Shown: piece by piece, positions 1-7,795 of the stretch
Position numbering within the stretch: the first letter of the stretch is position 1
How the letters are laid out: each line of letters starts with the position of its first letter
Source: Acidobacteriota bacterium
GTDB lineage: Bacteria > Acidobacteriota > Blastocatellia > Pyrinomonadales > Pyrinomonadaceae
NCBI GenBank assembly: GCA_029781855.1
Contig: JAKOVX010000025.1
Coordinates: forward strand, 1-64,000
DNA: 64,000 bases
Direction of reading: 5' to 3'
Position numbers and translations under genes: made by a program
Notes under the pieces: generated by a model
Seen by the model: the letters and a program-made list of their open reading frames with translations, nothing else
The model's database searches: none
Told to the model about the DNA's origin: nothing

Positions 1-1220
1 ATGCAATTGCAGAGGACGGTGTTTACTTCTTTTTGCCGTGCAACGTTCGGCACGTAATCAAGATCGCAATCGGGATCGGCTTCGTCGAGGTTGATCGTTG
101 GAGGAATGATCCCGGTCGTCATTGCACAGAGAGCGGCAGTTACGCCGGCGGCACCGCTTGCACCCTGCGGATGCCCAACCTGTGATTTCGTAGCCGACAT
201 CGGGATCTCTAATGCATGTTCGCCAAGAGCTATCTTTACCGCGACGGTCTCGATCTTGTCGTTTAGTACGGTCGAAGTACCATGAAGATTAACGTAGTCG
301 ATCTCTTCCTTAACGGTTCCGGCATCCTCGAGAGCAAGTGCCATCGCCCTGGCCGGCTCGACGCCCGAATCATCGAGTCGTACCCGGTGATAAGCATCGC
401 AGGTAGCTCCGTATCCGGTAATTTCGGCGTAAATACGGGCGTTTCGTGCAAGGGCCGTCTCGAGTTCTTCGAGAACCAAGAGGTAGGAACCTTCGGCGGC
501 GACGATGCCCGAACGGCCCGTTGCGAATGGCCTGGATGCACGATGCGGCTCGTCGTTCCAGTCGCGGGTGACGACCGTCATCAGATTGAATCCGGCCATT
601 ATCCCGGGTGCTATCGGCGCGTCAACCCCGCCGGCGATCATAACGTCCTGGCGTCCAAGAGCGATATGCTGGGCGGCATAAAAGATCGCGTCGGACGAAC
701 TTGTGCAGCCGGTCGATACAACGTGAGACAGTCCGCGAAGCCCAAGTGCCATCGATATCTCCGACGACAGGCCGCCGTGGGTCGATGCGGGAATTATATA
801 GACACTGGCATGGGTCTTTGGCCCGAGATACCAGTATTCGTAATGTTTCTCGGCAAAGGCCAAGCCGCCGCCGCCGGTTCCGATCTCGACGCCGATCGCC
901 CGACGCTCATCGATGGACATGTCGGACGTATCAATGCCGGCATCATCCATTGCCAGTCGCGCGGCAGCGAGGGCGAGCGGAACGGTTCGAGCGACATGTT
1001 TGCGGTCTTTGGAGGTCAATTCAGCCTCCCAGTCGAAATCCTGGACTTCGCCCGCGATCTGTACAGGCGAGTCAGTCGGGTCGAAAGCTTGGATACGCCT
1101 CACACCGCTCACGCCGGTTTGCAGCGCATGCCAGAAGGCGTCGCGGCCGATACCGATGGGCGTTACACAGCCTATGCCGGTTATGACTACCCGACGCGGG
1201 CGCAGAAAATTATTGAGCAT
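1..1220 (-). CDS. fabF: Beta-ketoacyl-ACP synthase II, partial (3' end outside window)
   Basis: Condensing enzyme of type II fatty acid synthesis: it adds malonyl-ACP to the growing acyl-ACP in the cytoplasm. Read from ATG at 1220, the protein begins MLNNFLRPRRVVITGIGCVT, the usual KAS start. The nucleophile cysteine lies in VVSTGCTSSSDAIF (about residue 170). A conserved histidine follows in NLHGTSTVLND, and another in SATKSQVGHPQGASG. At the window edge the frame is still open at EVNTVLCNC, about where the family's NSFGFGGTN motif should begin, so perhaps 15-20 residues are missing. The gene diverges from tpiA across a 129-bp gap. Family call is secure. FabF versus a specialised polyketide KAS is less so, but there is no other PKS gene nearby. 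Confidence 0.9.
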   Translation of the reverse strand, partial: MLNNFLRPRRVVITGIGCVTPIGIGRDAFWHALQTGVSGVRRIQAFDPTDSPVQIAGEVQDFDWEAELTSKDRKHVARTVPLALAAARLAMDDAGIDTSDMSIDERRAIGVEIGTGGGGLAFAEKHYEYWYLGPKTHASVYIIPASTHGGLSSEISMALGLRGLSHVVSTGCTSSSDAIFYAAQHIALGRQDVMIAGGVDAPIAPGIMAGFNLMTVVTRDWNDEPHRASRPFATGRSGIVAAEGSYLLVLEELETALARNARIYAEITGYGATCDAYHRVRLDDSGVEPARAMALALEDAGTVKEEIDYVNLHGTSTVLNDKIETVAVKIALGEHALEIPMSATKSQVGHPQGASGAAGVTAALCAMTTGIIPPTINLDEADPDCDLDYVPNVARQKEVNTVLCNC

Positions 1221-1318
1221 TGGTTATTTTACCTTGTTCTTAACAGTCAGGATAACACCGTGAAGGTCGAAGGCGAAAGTTTAAGGGTCATTTTAGGCGT
1301 CGAGACAATGCAATTAGG

Positions 1319-1349
1319 CTGCGTTGTGATAATTTAATTCTTTGAATTT
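1319..1349 (+). promoter_or_regulatory. Possible extended -10 promoter for tpiA
   Basis: TGTGATAAT at 1325-1333 fits an extended -10 element and lies 16 bp before the tpiA ATG. No good -35 hexamer is visible at the proper distance, so the leader would be very short. Sequence pattern only. Confidence 0.3.
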
Positions 1350-2105
1350 ATGAGAAAACCTGTAATTGCGGGAAATTGGAAAATGTACAAGTTGCTCGGC
1401 GAGGCCGTTGAAACTGCCCTCGAGCTCAAGCCGCTGGTCGCAAACGCTAATCATTGCGAAGTTGTTATTGCACCGGTATTTACGGCCATCAAGACCGTCG
1501 CCGACCGACTCGAGGGTTCGAATATTAAGGTCGCCGCTCAGAACTGTGCCGTACAGAACGACTTTGGGGCGCATACCGGCGAGATCGCGCCCGTAATGCT
1601 CAAAGATGCCGGTTGTTCGCACGTCATCATCGGCCACTCGGAAAGGCGTCAATTCTACGGCGAGACTGACGCATCGGTGAATAAAAAGACCAGATCTGCG
1701 ATTGCTGCCGGGCTCACGGCGATCGTTTGCGTCGGCGAAATGCTCTCGGAAAGGGAAGCCGGACATGCTGAAAACGTGGTAAAAGGGCAATTGCATAAGG
1801 GGCTCGACGGTTTGACAGTTGCCGACATGGAACGTATCATTATCGCTTACGAGCCTGTCTGGGCAATTGGTACGGGTAAAACCGCCACGCCCGAACAGGC
1901 TCAAGAAATGCACGGGCACATCCGCGAAACCGTTGCAGCTTCGCACGGGGTAGTTGTTTCAGACGCGGTTCGGGTGCTTTACGGCGGTTCGGTCAAGCCG
2001 GACAACATAGCGACGCTCATGTCGCAGCCGGACGTCGACGGTGCATTGGTCGGAGGAGCTAGCCTCGAGGCTATTAGCTTCTCAAAGATCGTAAATTACA
2101 GATAG
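1350..2105 (+). CDS. tpiA: Triosephosphate isomerase
   Basis: Interconverts dihydroxyacetone phosphate and glyceraldehyde 3-phosphate in glycolysis and gluconeogenesis. At 251 residues it has the normal TIM-barrel length. Visible active-site parts are N9 and K11 in AGNWKMYK, the electrophile H96 in IIGHSERR, the catalytic base E168 in [18 protein letters not shown], and the phosphate-binding YGGSVKPDN near the end. The ATG at 1350 gives the standard [11 protein letters not shown] start. secG starts 13 bp after the stop, so the two are probably co-transcribed with the tRNA that follows. Nothing unusual. Confidence 0.97.
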   Translation: MRKPVIAGNWKMYKLLGEAVETALELKPLVANANHCEVVIAPVFTAIKTVADRLEGSNIKVAAQNCAVQNDFGAHTGEIAPVMLKDAGCSHVIIGHSERRQFYGETDASVNKKTRSAIAAGLTAIVCVGEMLSEREAGHAENVVKGQLHKGLDGLTVADMERIIIAYEPVWAIGTGKTATPEQAQEMHGHIRETVAASHGVVVSDAVRVLYGGSVKPDNIATLMSQPDVDGALVGGASLEAISFSKIVNYR

Positions 2106-2118
2106 TTGGAGAAAAGCG

Positions 2119-2526
2119 TTGGTTTATTTTCTTTACGGAGTCTTTTTCCTTTCCTGCATCGTTCTGGTGGCGGCGGTTTTGCTGCAGCCCGGTAAGACGG
2201 ATGCGGGAGCGTTGTTTACTAGTAACGTGTCGAGTTCGGCATTCAGTCCTCGTGGGACGGCCACGGTACTGTCAAAAGTAACGATCGTAGCTGCAACGGC
2301 GTTCATGCTGTCCGCACTGCTCCTTGCGATGCCGGCGTTGAATGGAAATGTTTCAGTGCTTTCCAGCAATCCGGACGCGCCGGTCGAAGCACCTGCATCA
2401 TCCACGACTAACACGAATACAGCGGATGCGAATGCCAATACGGCTGCTCCGGCCGCAACGGATACGAACACGAATACTGCGGCTCCGGCGACTAATACCG
2501 CGGGAAACACTCCGGCGAATAAGTAG
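2119..2526 (+). CDS. secG: Preprotein translocase subunit SecG
   Basis: Small inner-membrane subunit of the SecYEG channel that stimulates SecA-driven export. The start is TTG at 2119, supported by GGAG at 2107-2110, 8 bp upstream. There are two hydrophobic helices (about residues 2-20 and 52-72) joined by the conserved polar loop LLQPGKTDAGALFTS with the GxxG/S-rich SSSAFSPRGTATVLSK. The C-terminal 55 residues are a low-complexity Asn/Thr/Ala/Pro tail, longer than in enterobacterial SecG (135 residues in all). It lies between tpiA and tRNA-Leu, a known secG context. Confidence 0.9.
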   Translation: MVYFLYGVFFLSCIVLVAAVLLQPGKTDAGALFTSNVSSSAFSPRGTATVLSKVTIVAATAFMLSALLLAMPALNGNVSVLSSNPDAPVEAPASSTTNTNTADANANTAAPAATDTNTNTAAPATNTAGNTPANK

Positions 2527-2540
2527 ATTCTTGACAAATT

Positions 2541-2625
2541 GCTCAGGTGGCGTAATTGGTAGCCGCGCACGTTTGAGGGGCGTGTGGAGCGATCCGTGCG
2601 GGTTCGAGTCCCGCCCTGAGCACCA
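2541..2625 (+). tRNA. tRNA-Leu (anticodon GAG)
   Basis: The acceptor stem GCTCAGG (2541-2547) pairs with CCTGAGC (2615-2621), followed by A and an encoded CCA (2623-2625). The anticodon stem CACGT/GCGTG (2568-2572 with 2580-2584) closes a 7-base loop with anticodon GAG at 2575-2577. The T arm is GCGGG-TTCGAGT-CCCGC (2598-2614), and there is an enlarged variable region between, as expected for leucine tRNA. It reads CUC/CUU codons. It begins 14 bp after the secG stop and is followed by a terminator. Confidence 0.95.
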
Positions 2626-2635
2626 TTTTTAAATT

Positions 2636-2667
2636 AAAAGACAGGATATGATCCTGTCTTTTCTTGG
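2636..2667 (+). terminator. Intrinsic terminator of tpiA-secG-tRNA-Leu
   Basis: A perfect 12-bp stem, AAAAGACAGGAT with ATCCTGTCTTTT, and a 3-base ATG loop (2636-2662), run on into a T-rich tract. It sits 10 bp after the tRNA CCA end and also lies between convergent tRNA-Leu and argB, so it could stop transcription from both sides. Confidence 0.85.
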
Positions 2668-2728
2668 ACATCGTTGTTGCAGGGACGAGACACTGTTGCG
2701 ACAACAGATCTTTGACAACTTAGTATTA

Positions 2729-3619
2729 TTATCCGCTAACGACCATCGTTCCCGTGCCTTCGTCGGTGAAAACCTCGGCCAAAAGTGCGTTTCGACTCGT
2801 TCCGCTTATGATATGGGCGGAACGAACGCCGCGGCCGACGAGTGAGATCAGGTTCTCAAGTTTGGGCACCATCCCACCGGTTGCGCGGCCGGAATCGATC
2901 AGCTGTTTGGCCTCTGTGGAAGTCACTCTCGATAATTTCGTACTTGGATCGGACTCCTCAAGATAGATCCCGTTTACGTCGGTCAACAGGATCAGCTTTT
3001 CCGCTTTGAGACTAACGGCGACATCCGATGCGATAGTGTCTGCGTTGATATTAAAGACGCGGCCTTCGTTGTCCGCTCCGAGCGAAGATATTATCGGCAA
3101 ATAGCCGCTGTCCAATAGCGTATTGATCAAGGATGCATCGATCTCGACGACGTCGCCGACGTGTCCGAAATCGATAGATTCGGTTGCGCCGGTTTCGCGG
3201 TTGACGACGTTCTTCGGAGGACGTTTGACCGCTTTGACGACTCCCCCGTCGACGCCCGAGAGGCCGACCGCCCGTATGCCTCGTCTGCGAAATTGGGCGA
3301 GTATTTCGGTATTGATCTTGCCGCGAAAGATCATCTTTGCCAATTCCAGCGTATCGTCATCAGTAACTCTGCGGCCCTCTATCACGGTTTGGACAACGCC
3401 GAGCTTATGTGCCAATTCGGTAAGCTGTTTGCCGCCGCCGTGGATCACGCACACGCGGATGCCTACCTGATGAAGCAATGCAAGCTCCTCGGCCAGTGAA
3501 GCGAGATTGTCTTTGTCCTCAGTGACCTTTCCGGAAAATTTCACGACAAACGTTTTGCCCTGAAATTTCTGTATATAAGGCAGCGATTCACGGAGCAGAT
3601 CGAGTGTTTCCCAGTGCAT
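2729..3619 (-). CDS. argB: Acetylglutamate kinase (N-acylglutamate kinase)
   Basis: Phosphorylates the gamma-carboxyl of N-acetyl-glutamate (or another N-acylglutamate), the second step of arginine synthesis. The 296 residues show the amino-acid-kinase fold: FVVKFSGKV near residue 25, the glycine loop VIHGGGKQ with the following GRRVTDD substrate loop, ILLTDVNGIY in the nucleotide-binding part, and ATGGMVPKLENL near the C-terminus. It is the last arginine gene on this strand and is separated from argF' by two AIM24 genes. Because the operon has an acylornithine transcarbamylase, the natural acyl group could be acetyl or succinyl. Confidence 0.93.
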   Translation of the reverse strand: MHWETLDLLRESLPYIQKFQGKTFVVKFSGKVTEDKDNLASLAEELALLHQVGIRVCVIHGGGKQLTELAHKLGVVQTVIEGRRVTDDDTLELAKMIFRGKINTEILAQFRRRGIRAVGLSGVDGGVVKAVKRPPKNVVNRETGATESIDFGHVGDVVEIDASLINTLLDSGYLPIISSLGADNEGRVFNINADTIASDVAVSLKAEKLILLTDVNGIYLEESDPSTKLSRVTSTEAKQLIDSGRATGGMVPKLENLISLVGRGVRSAHIISGTSRNALLAEVFTDEGTGTMVVSG

Positions 3620-3705
3620 AAGTAAGAGAACAATTTAGCAGTTTTGATCGAAAATCACTATCAGGTCAGCGACTCGCCCGATCATGAAAACACCGGCGCC
3701 GTTGC

Positions 3706-4602
3706 CTACCACTGAACGTACGTCGCCGGCGAGTAATTTACGATCTGTCTGCCATTCTCTTCCATATGCTTGTACGCCGACTGAATGGCCACACGTCCGG
3801 GCCCCTGCAGTCGTAGCCATACGTGCTTGTAATACCAACTCGACAAGATGCCCCAGCCAATGTTGCCGCCGCGGGGATATTCCAGGTGAAGCTGCATCTG
3901 AACTGTCGGGTCCTTGAAAAGCAACGCCGTCGGCTTGACGAGGATCGTCTCGTTGGGTGCGAGGTGCCTGACAAAGGCATTACCAGCGGCATGAATTAGC
4001 AGTAATCCCGGAGTTTGAGGGGCAAAGAAACGGTCCATGAACATGCCGAGCGGATAATGAGTTTCGCGTTCATTCCCGTTTCGCGTGGTGTACCAAACGT
4101 TGGTTGAGAACCAGTCGTAGGTGACGTTGCTTGTCGCCGCCAAAAAGATATGTTCGCGGACGTCGATCGCACCGCCCGGTTGGATCGGCAGTGCGATCAA
4201 TTCGCCGGAATTGTCCTGAGAGAACGCGATGTGTCCCGGCCCTTGTGCCTGGGTCATGATCAGCGGCATTCCGGCGAACAGGCGTTTCCACGCGCCTTTG
4301 AGCGACATCGTCGTTACCTTGATCTGTGAATCCATCCAGAGCAGAACATGGTGCGTGAAATAGACTCCGTCACTCGGCGACAACGAAAAATCGGCCACTG
4401 GAACAAATTCGCCTTCGATTTGCAGGGAAGAGTTGCCGAACTGGATCTTCGCCATGTCGCGCCGGCCGGGCATCTCGATCCATCCGGAGCGTGTGACCGT
4501 CTGGCGGACATCGATAGAGATACCGCAGCCCGGACAACTCAATTGAGTTCCGTCGCTTACGGTATTGCACCAGGCGCAGGTATATGTTCTTTCGATCGAC
4601 AT
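3706..4602 (-). CDS. Zinc-ribbon AIM24-family protein
   Basis: 298 residues. The N-terminus has two CxxC pairs (CAWC and CPGC, residues 9-26), a probable zinc ribbon. The rest is an AIM24/TIGR00266-like beta-rich domain, seen from EGEFVPVADF, HHVLLWMDSQIK, MPLIMTQAQGPGHIAFSQD and the closing LQGPGRVAIQS. These features are shared with the protein immediately upstream (12-bp gap) and with 57849-58745. AIM24 proteins have no settled biochemical role in bacteria; yeast Aim24 is mitochondrial. This copy lacks the long glycine/alanine linker of its neighbour. It lies inside the arginine gene cluster, which may be only co-transcription. Confidence 0.75.
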   Translation of the reverse strand: MSIERTYTCAWCNTVSDGTQLSCPGCGISIDVRQTVTRSGWIEMPGRRDMAKIQFGNSSLQIEGEFVPVADFSLSPSDGVYFTHHVLLWMDSQIKVTTMSLKGAWKRLFAGMPLIMTQAQGPGHIAFSQDNSGELIALPIQPGGAIDVREHIFLAATSNVTYDWFSTNVWYTTRNGNERETHYPLGMFMDRFFAPQTPGLLLIHAAGNAFVRHLAPNETILVKPTALLFKDPTVQMQLHLEYPRGGNIGWGILSSWYYKHVWLRLQGPGRVAIQSAYKHMEENGRQIVNYSPATYVQW

Positions 4603-4614
4603 CGTTTTCGGAGC

Positions 4615-5568
4615 CTAATCGGTATTGTGATGAACGTACATCGACTGAATGCCGACCCGGCCGGGACCAGTCATTCTCGCGAGGCTCATTCCCGTGCCGC
4701 CGAAGAATCCGGTCGTCAGCTTTTGGAATTCGACATTCATCGTCACTGTGGAATCTTTATAAAGAAAGGCCCCGGGTTCAACGAGGATGCTCTCGCCCGG
4801 CTTGAGCACACGTTCAAACACGTTGCCGTAACCGTGCAGTATCAGCAAACCGGGCTCGTTGGAAGTGACGAACCGGTCCATGAACATTCCCTGGCCGCCG
4901 AAGAGAATGTTCCTTAGACCTTTGATCCGAATGAACGAATAATTGATATGGTGCGATGACAAAAGAAAAGCATGTTCGCGGACATCAAGCTCCATTCCCG
5001 GATGGAGCGGCAACACTACTAACTCACCTGTAGCATCGCGGGAGAACGCGATTCGTCCCGGGCCGGTGGCGATGCTGATAACGAAAGGCATTCCGGCAAG
5101 CACGCGGCGAACACCGCCCTGAAGCGTCATGACACTCATGGCCGTAGCATCGTCTTTCCAAAGCAGAACATGATGTTCGAAGAAGATCGAATCGTTGACC
5201 CCAAGGTTTATCTCGGCTACGGGAACGATCTCACCCTCGACCTGGCAGGTGCTGGCGCCGAAACGTATCTCGGTCATGTCCTTGATACGCGGAGCTTCAC
5301 GCCATCCGGATTCACTGACCAGATTTCTGATGTCGAGTGGAGCTCCGCATGTGCGGCATGAAACGGCTGTCTTCTCGTTCATCGCCTGGCACCAATCGCA
5401 CGGGATCCGTTCTATCGGCGCATCTTGAGGCGTGACGGGCCGAGGTGCCGCGGGCGAAGCGACGGGAGGCTGAGGTGCAGCCGGTTCGGAGTTGATGACG
5501 TTACCGCAGTTCCCGCAAAAACGGGCTTCGGCGTTTAGGTGATGACCGCATTTGGGGCAACTGTTCAT
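4615..5568 (-). CDS. Double zinc-ribbon AIM24-family protein
   Basis: 317 residues. It opens with a zinc ribbon MNSCPKCGHHLNAEARFCGN (CPKC...CGNC), then a Pro/Ala linker, then a second pair CDWC...CRTC (about residues 58-76), then an AIM24 domain. That domain shows EGEIVPVAEINLG, FFEHHVLLWKD, MPFVISIATGPGRIAFSRD, GMFMDRFVTSNEPGLLILHG and MTGPGRVGIQSMY. It is clearly a paralogue of the next gene downstream, and the pair looks like a tandem duplication in which one copy lost a ribbon. No signal peptide is seen, so it is probably cytoplasmic. Role unknown. It begins 62 bp after the argF' stop. Confidence 0.78.
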   Translation of the reverse strand: MNSCPKCGHHLNAEARFCGNCGNVINSEPAAPQPPVASPAAPRPVTPQDAPIERIPCDWCQAMNEKTAVSCRTCGAPLDIRNLVSESGWREAPRIKDMTEIRFGASTCQVEGEIVPVAEINLGVNDSIFFEHHVLLWKDDATAMSVMTLQGGVRRVLAGMPFVISIATGPGRIAFSRDATGELVVLPLHPGMELDVREHAFLLSSHHINYSFIRIKGLRNILFGGQGMFMDRFVTSNEPGLLILHGYGNVFERVLKPGESILVEPGAFLYKDSTVTMNVEFQKLTTGFFGGTGMSLARMTGPGRVGIQSMYVHHNTD

Positions 5569-5630
5569 GTAATGCTAGCTGCTCTATCGGATTTACGTAA
5601 CAATCGTCTTTATACCATATTGACGACAGG

Positions 5631-6629
5631 TTATGCCATCAAACTCGCAAGGATCGCCTTTTGTACATGAAGCCGATTTTCAGCCTCGTCGATCACGACG
5701 GAACGAGCCGAATCGATAACAGCATCGGTGACGATTACATTTCGGCGAACGGGCAAACAGTGCATGAAGATACCGTCACGTGTTCGCGCCATCTTCTGTT
5801 CATCGACGATCCACTGATCACGAAGCGGTAGGCGGTAGGCAATATCCGCGTCCAAATTGCCGTAAAACTGGCTGCCGCCCCAGCTTTTGGCGTACACGAC
5901 TTCGACATCATTAAAAGCTTCGTCCGGGTCGTTAGTGATCTCGACGCTGCCGCCGCTTTGATCGGCGACTCGTTCGATCTGATCGAGCAGTTCTTCATCG
6001 AGTTCGTAACCTTTTGGGTGTGTGATTCGCAGATCGTGCCCTAACTGTGCGGTCGCCAGGGCAAAGCTGTTAGGTACTGCCATCGGCAACGGCTTCGGGT
6101 GCCAAGCCCAAGTCATCAGGACCTTTTTCCTTTCCGGACCAAGTTTCTCTCGGATCGTCATCATGTCGGCCAGGGACTGACACGGGTGGTGCATAGCTGA
6201 TTCTAAGTTGATGATCGGAATACTCGCGTACGTTTCGAATGCCGCCAAGACCGGGTCCGTTCGTTCGATTTCCCAATCTTTCAACTCCGCAAAAGTCCGC
6301 ACGCCGATCGCTGAAACGTATCGCTCTAGCACGCGAACAAACTCCTTGAGATGTTCCGTTTTATTGCCATCCATCACGACACCATCGCGATGCTCGAGTG
6401 TCCACGAAGTGCCGCCTGGTTCCAGAATGACCGGGTTACCGCCGAGTTCATAAATACCGACCTGCATTGATGCACGCGTGCGGAGGCTTGGGTTGAAGAA
6501 AACGAGGGCGATCGACTTACCGGCCAGGGGTTTCGCCGTAATCGCCCGGTTTTTGAAGTTCATCGCTTCGGCGATCAACTTCTCCAGTTGGTCTCGCGAA
6601 AGATCTGACGTGGAAAGAAAATTGTTCAA
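5631..6629 (-). CDS. argF': N-acylornithine carbamoyltransferase (acetyl- or succinyl-type)
   Basis: Transfers the carbamoyl group to an N-acylated ornithine, giving N-acylcitrulline. 332 residues. The carbamoyl-phosphate loop reads NPSLRTR (46-52) rather than the STRTR of ordinary ornithine carbamoyltransferase. HHPCQ is at 147-151. The traits of the acyl-type family are TWAWHPKPLPMAVPNSFA (173-190), YAKSWGGSQFYGN, and HCLPVRRNVIVTDAVIDS (290-307) with IDEAENRLHVQKA. The residue that sets acetyl versus succinyl preference (Glu92 in Xanthomonas, Pro90 in Bacteroides, recalled from the literature) aligns with Thr91 here, so the acyl group is open. ATG overlaps the argD stop by 4 bp. Confidence 0.88.
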   Translation of the reverse strand: MNNFLSTSDLSRDQLEKLIAEAMNFKNRAITAKPLAGKSIALVFFNPSLRTRASMQVGIYELGGNPVILEPGGTSWTLEHRDGVVMDGNKTEHLKEFVRVLERYVSAIGVRTFAELKDWEIERTDPVLAAFETYASIPIINLESAMHHPCQSLADMMTIREKLGPERKKVLMTWAWHPKPLPMAVPNSFALATAQLGHDLRITHPKGYELDEELLDQIERVADQSGGSVEITNDPDEAFNDVEVVYAKSWGGSQFYGNLDADIAYRLPLRDQWIVDEQKMARTRDGIFMHCLPVRRNVIVTDAVIDSARSVVIDEAENRLHVQKAILASLMA

Positions 6630-7789
6630 TTCGACAACACCTCAACAAACAAGTCAATTTCATCAGTGGTCACACAAAGAGGCGGCAAAAGGCGAAGAAT
6701 ATTCGGGTCGCTGGAGGTGCCGGTAATAATCTTGTTTTCGAGCAGCTTTGAATGGAAAGCCAAACACGGCTGATCGAACTCGATACCAAGCAAACAGCCT
6801 TTTCCGTGGACCGCGATCACATTCTTTTTCCCAGCGAGCGAATCCCGGAGATGACCCTCTACTCGACGGGCGTTCGCGACCATATCGTCGGCTTCGATCG
6901 CGTCGAGGGTCGCCGAAACGGCGGCCATCGCGAGCATCCCGCCTCCAAATGTCGTCCCGAGGTCATTCACCTTTATGCCTTCGGCAACCTGGTCGCTCAC
7001 GAGGCACCCACCGACGGGTATTCCGCTCCCGAGGGATTTTGCAAGCGTTATGATATCCGGGACGACGCCATTTGCGGGCTCACTGCCGGAAAAGAACCAA
7101 CTGCCCGTCCTTCCGATCCCGGTCTGGACCTCATCGAAGATCAGCAAAATACCGTTGTCGTCGCAGATCCTTCGTAACGACGTGAAATACTCCGGCTCTA
7201 CCTCGCGCACACCAGCCATCGATTGAATCGGCTCAAGCATAATTGCGGCGATCTCGGAGTTCGCAATTACCTCGAGCCCCGCAATATTACCGAATTTTGC
7301 CGCGACGTGTCCGGGAACGTTCGGCTTACCTATGTCCCGATATTTTCCGAGGAAAGTAGCCGAGATCGAATCGGCGGTTCGGCCATGAAATCCACCGGTG
7401 AATGTGATGATCTTCTCGCGTCCGGTCGCCATTCGGGCCATACGCATGGCGTTCTCATTCGCCTCGGTCCCGGAGTTGCAAAAGAATGCCTTGGTGAGAC
7501 CACTCGGGGCAACTGACACCAACTTTTTGGCTGCCACTGCACGCGTTTCGGAATAGACTAGATTTGAATAGAACAGTACTTTTTCAGCTTGGTCCTGGAT
7601 CGCCTTTACAACTGACGGATGCGAATGGCCGGTAGCACAAACCGCGTGGCCGCCATACAGGTCGAGATATTTCTCGCCATCGCTCGTCCAGACCCAAGAG
7701 CCGGATCCACGCTCGACAGCGATCCCCATCTTTTTGTAGGTCGCGACCTGATATTGGTCTTCGATCGATTCGATCTCACTAAATTTCAT
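6626..7789 (-). CDS. argD: Acetylornithine (acylornithine) aminotransferase
   Basis: PLP-dependent class III aminotransferase that converts N-acylglutamate semialdehyde to N-acylornithine. The 387 residues show YLDLYGGHAVCATGHSHP, CNSGTEANENAMRMAR, the TGGFHGRT loop, FDEVQTGIGRTGSWF, and the Schiff-base lysine in IITLAKSLGSGIPVG, followed by GTTFGGGMLAMAA. Length and motifs are normal. It starts 6 bp after argC ends and overlaps argF' by 4 bp, so it is clearly one transcript. A role in GABA or lysine metabolism is possible for this family, but the context points to arginine. Confidence 0.94.
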   Translation of the reverse strand: MKFSEIESIEDQYQVATYKKMGIAVERGSGSWVWTSDGEKYLDLYGGHAVCATGHSHPSVVKAIQDQAEKVLFYSNLVYSETRAVAAKKLVSVAPSGLTKAFFCNSGTEANENAMRMARMATGREKIITFTGGFHGRTADSISATFLGKYRDIGKPNVPGHVAAKFGNIAGLEVIANSEIAAIMLEPIQSMAGVREVEPEYFTSLRRICDDNGILLIFDEVQTGIGRTGSWFFSGSEPANGVVPDIITLAKSLGSGIPVGGCLVSDQVAEGIKVNDLGTTFGGGMLAMAAVSATLDAIEADDMVANARRVEGHLRDSLAGKKNVIAVHGKGCLLGIEFDQPCLAFHSKLLENKIITGTSSDPNILRLLPPLCVTTDEIDLFVEVLSN

Positions 7790-7795
7790 AATTTA

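Noticed and set aside
282..1337. Long plus-strand open frame (351 codons) over fabF
   Set aside because: It is antisense to a clear KAS gene with intact motifs; its own translation is low in hydrophobic patterning and has no family resemblance.
2530..2535. Perfect TTGACA just before tRNA-Leu
   Set aside because: It is only 5 bp from the mature tRNA start, so it cannot be the -35 of that tRNA, and no -10 follows at the right place.
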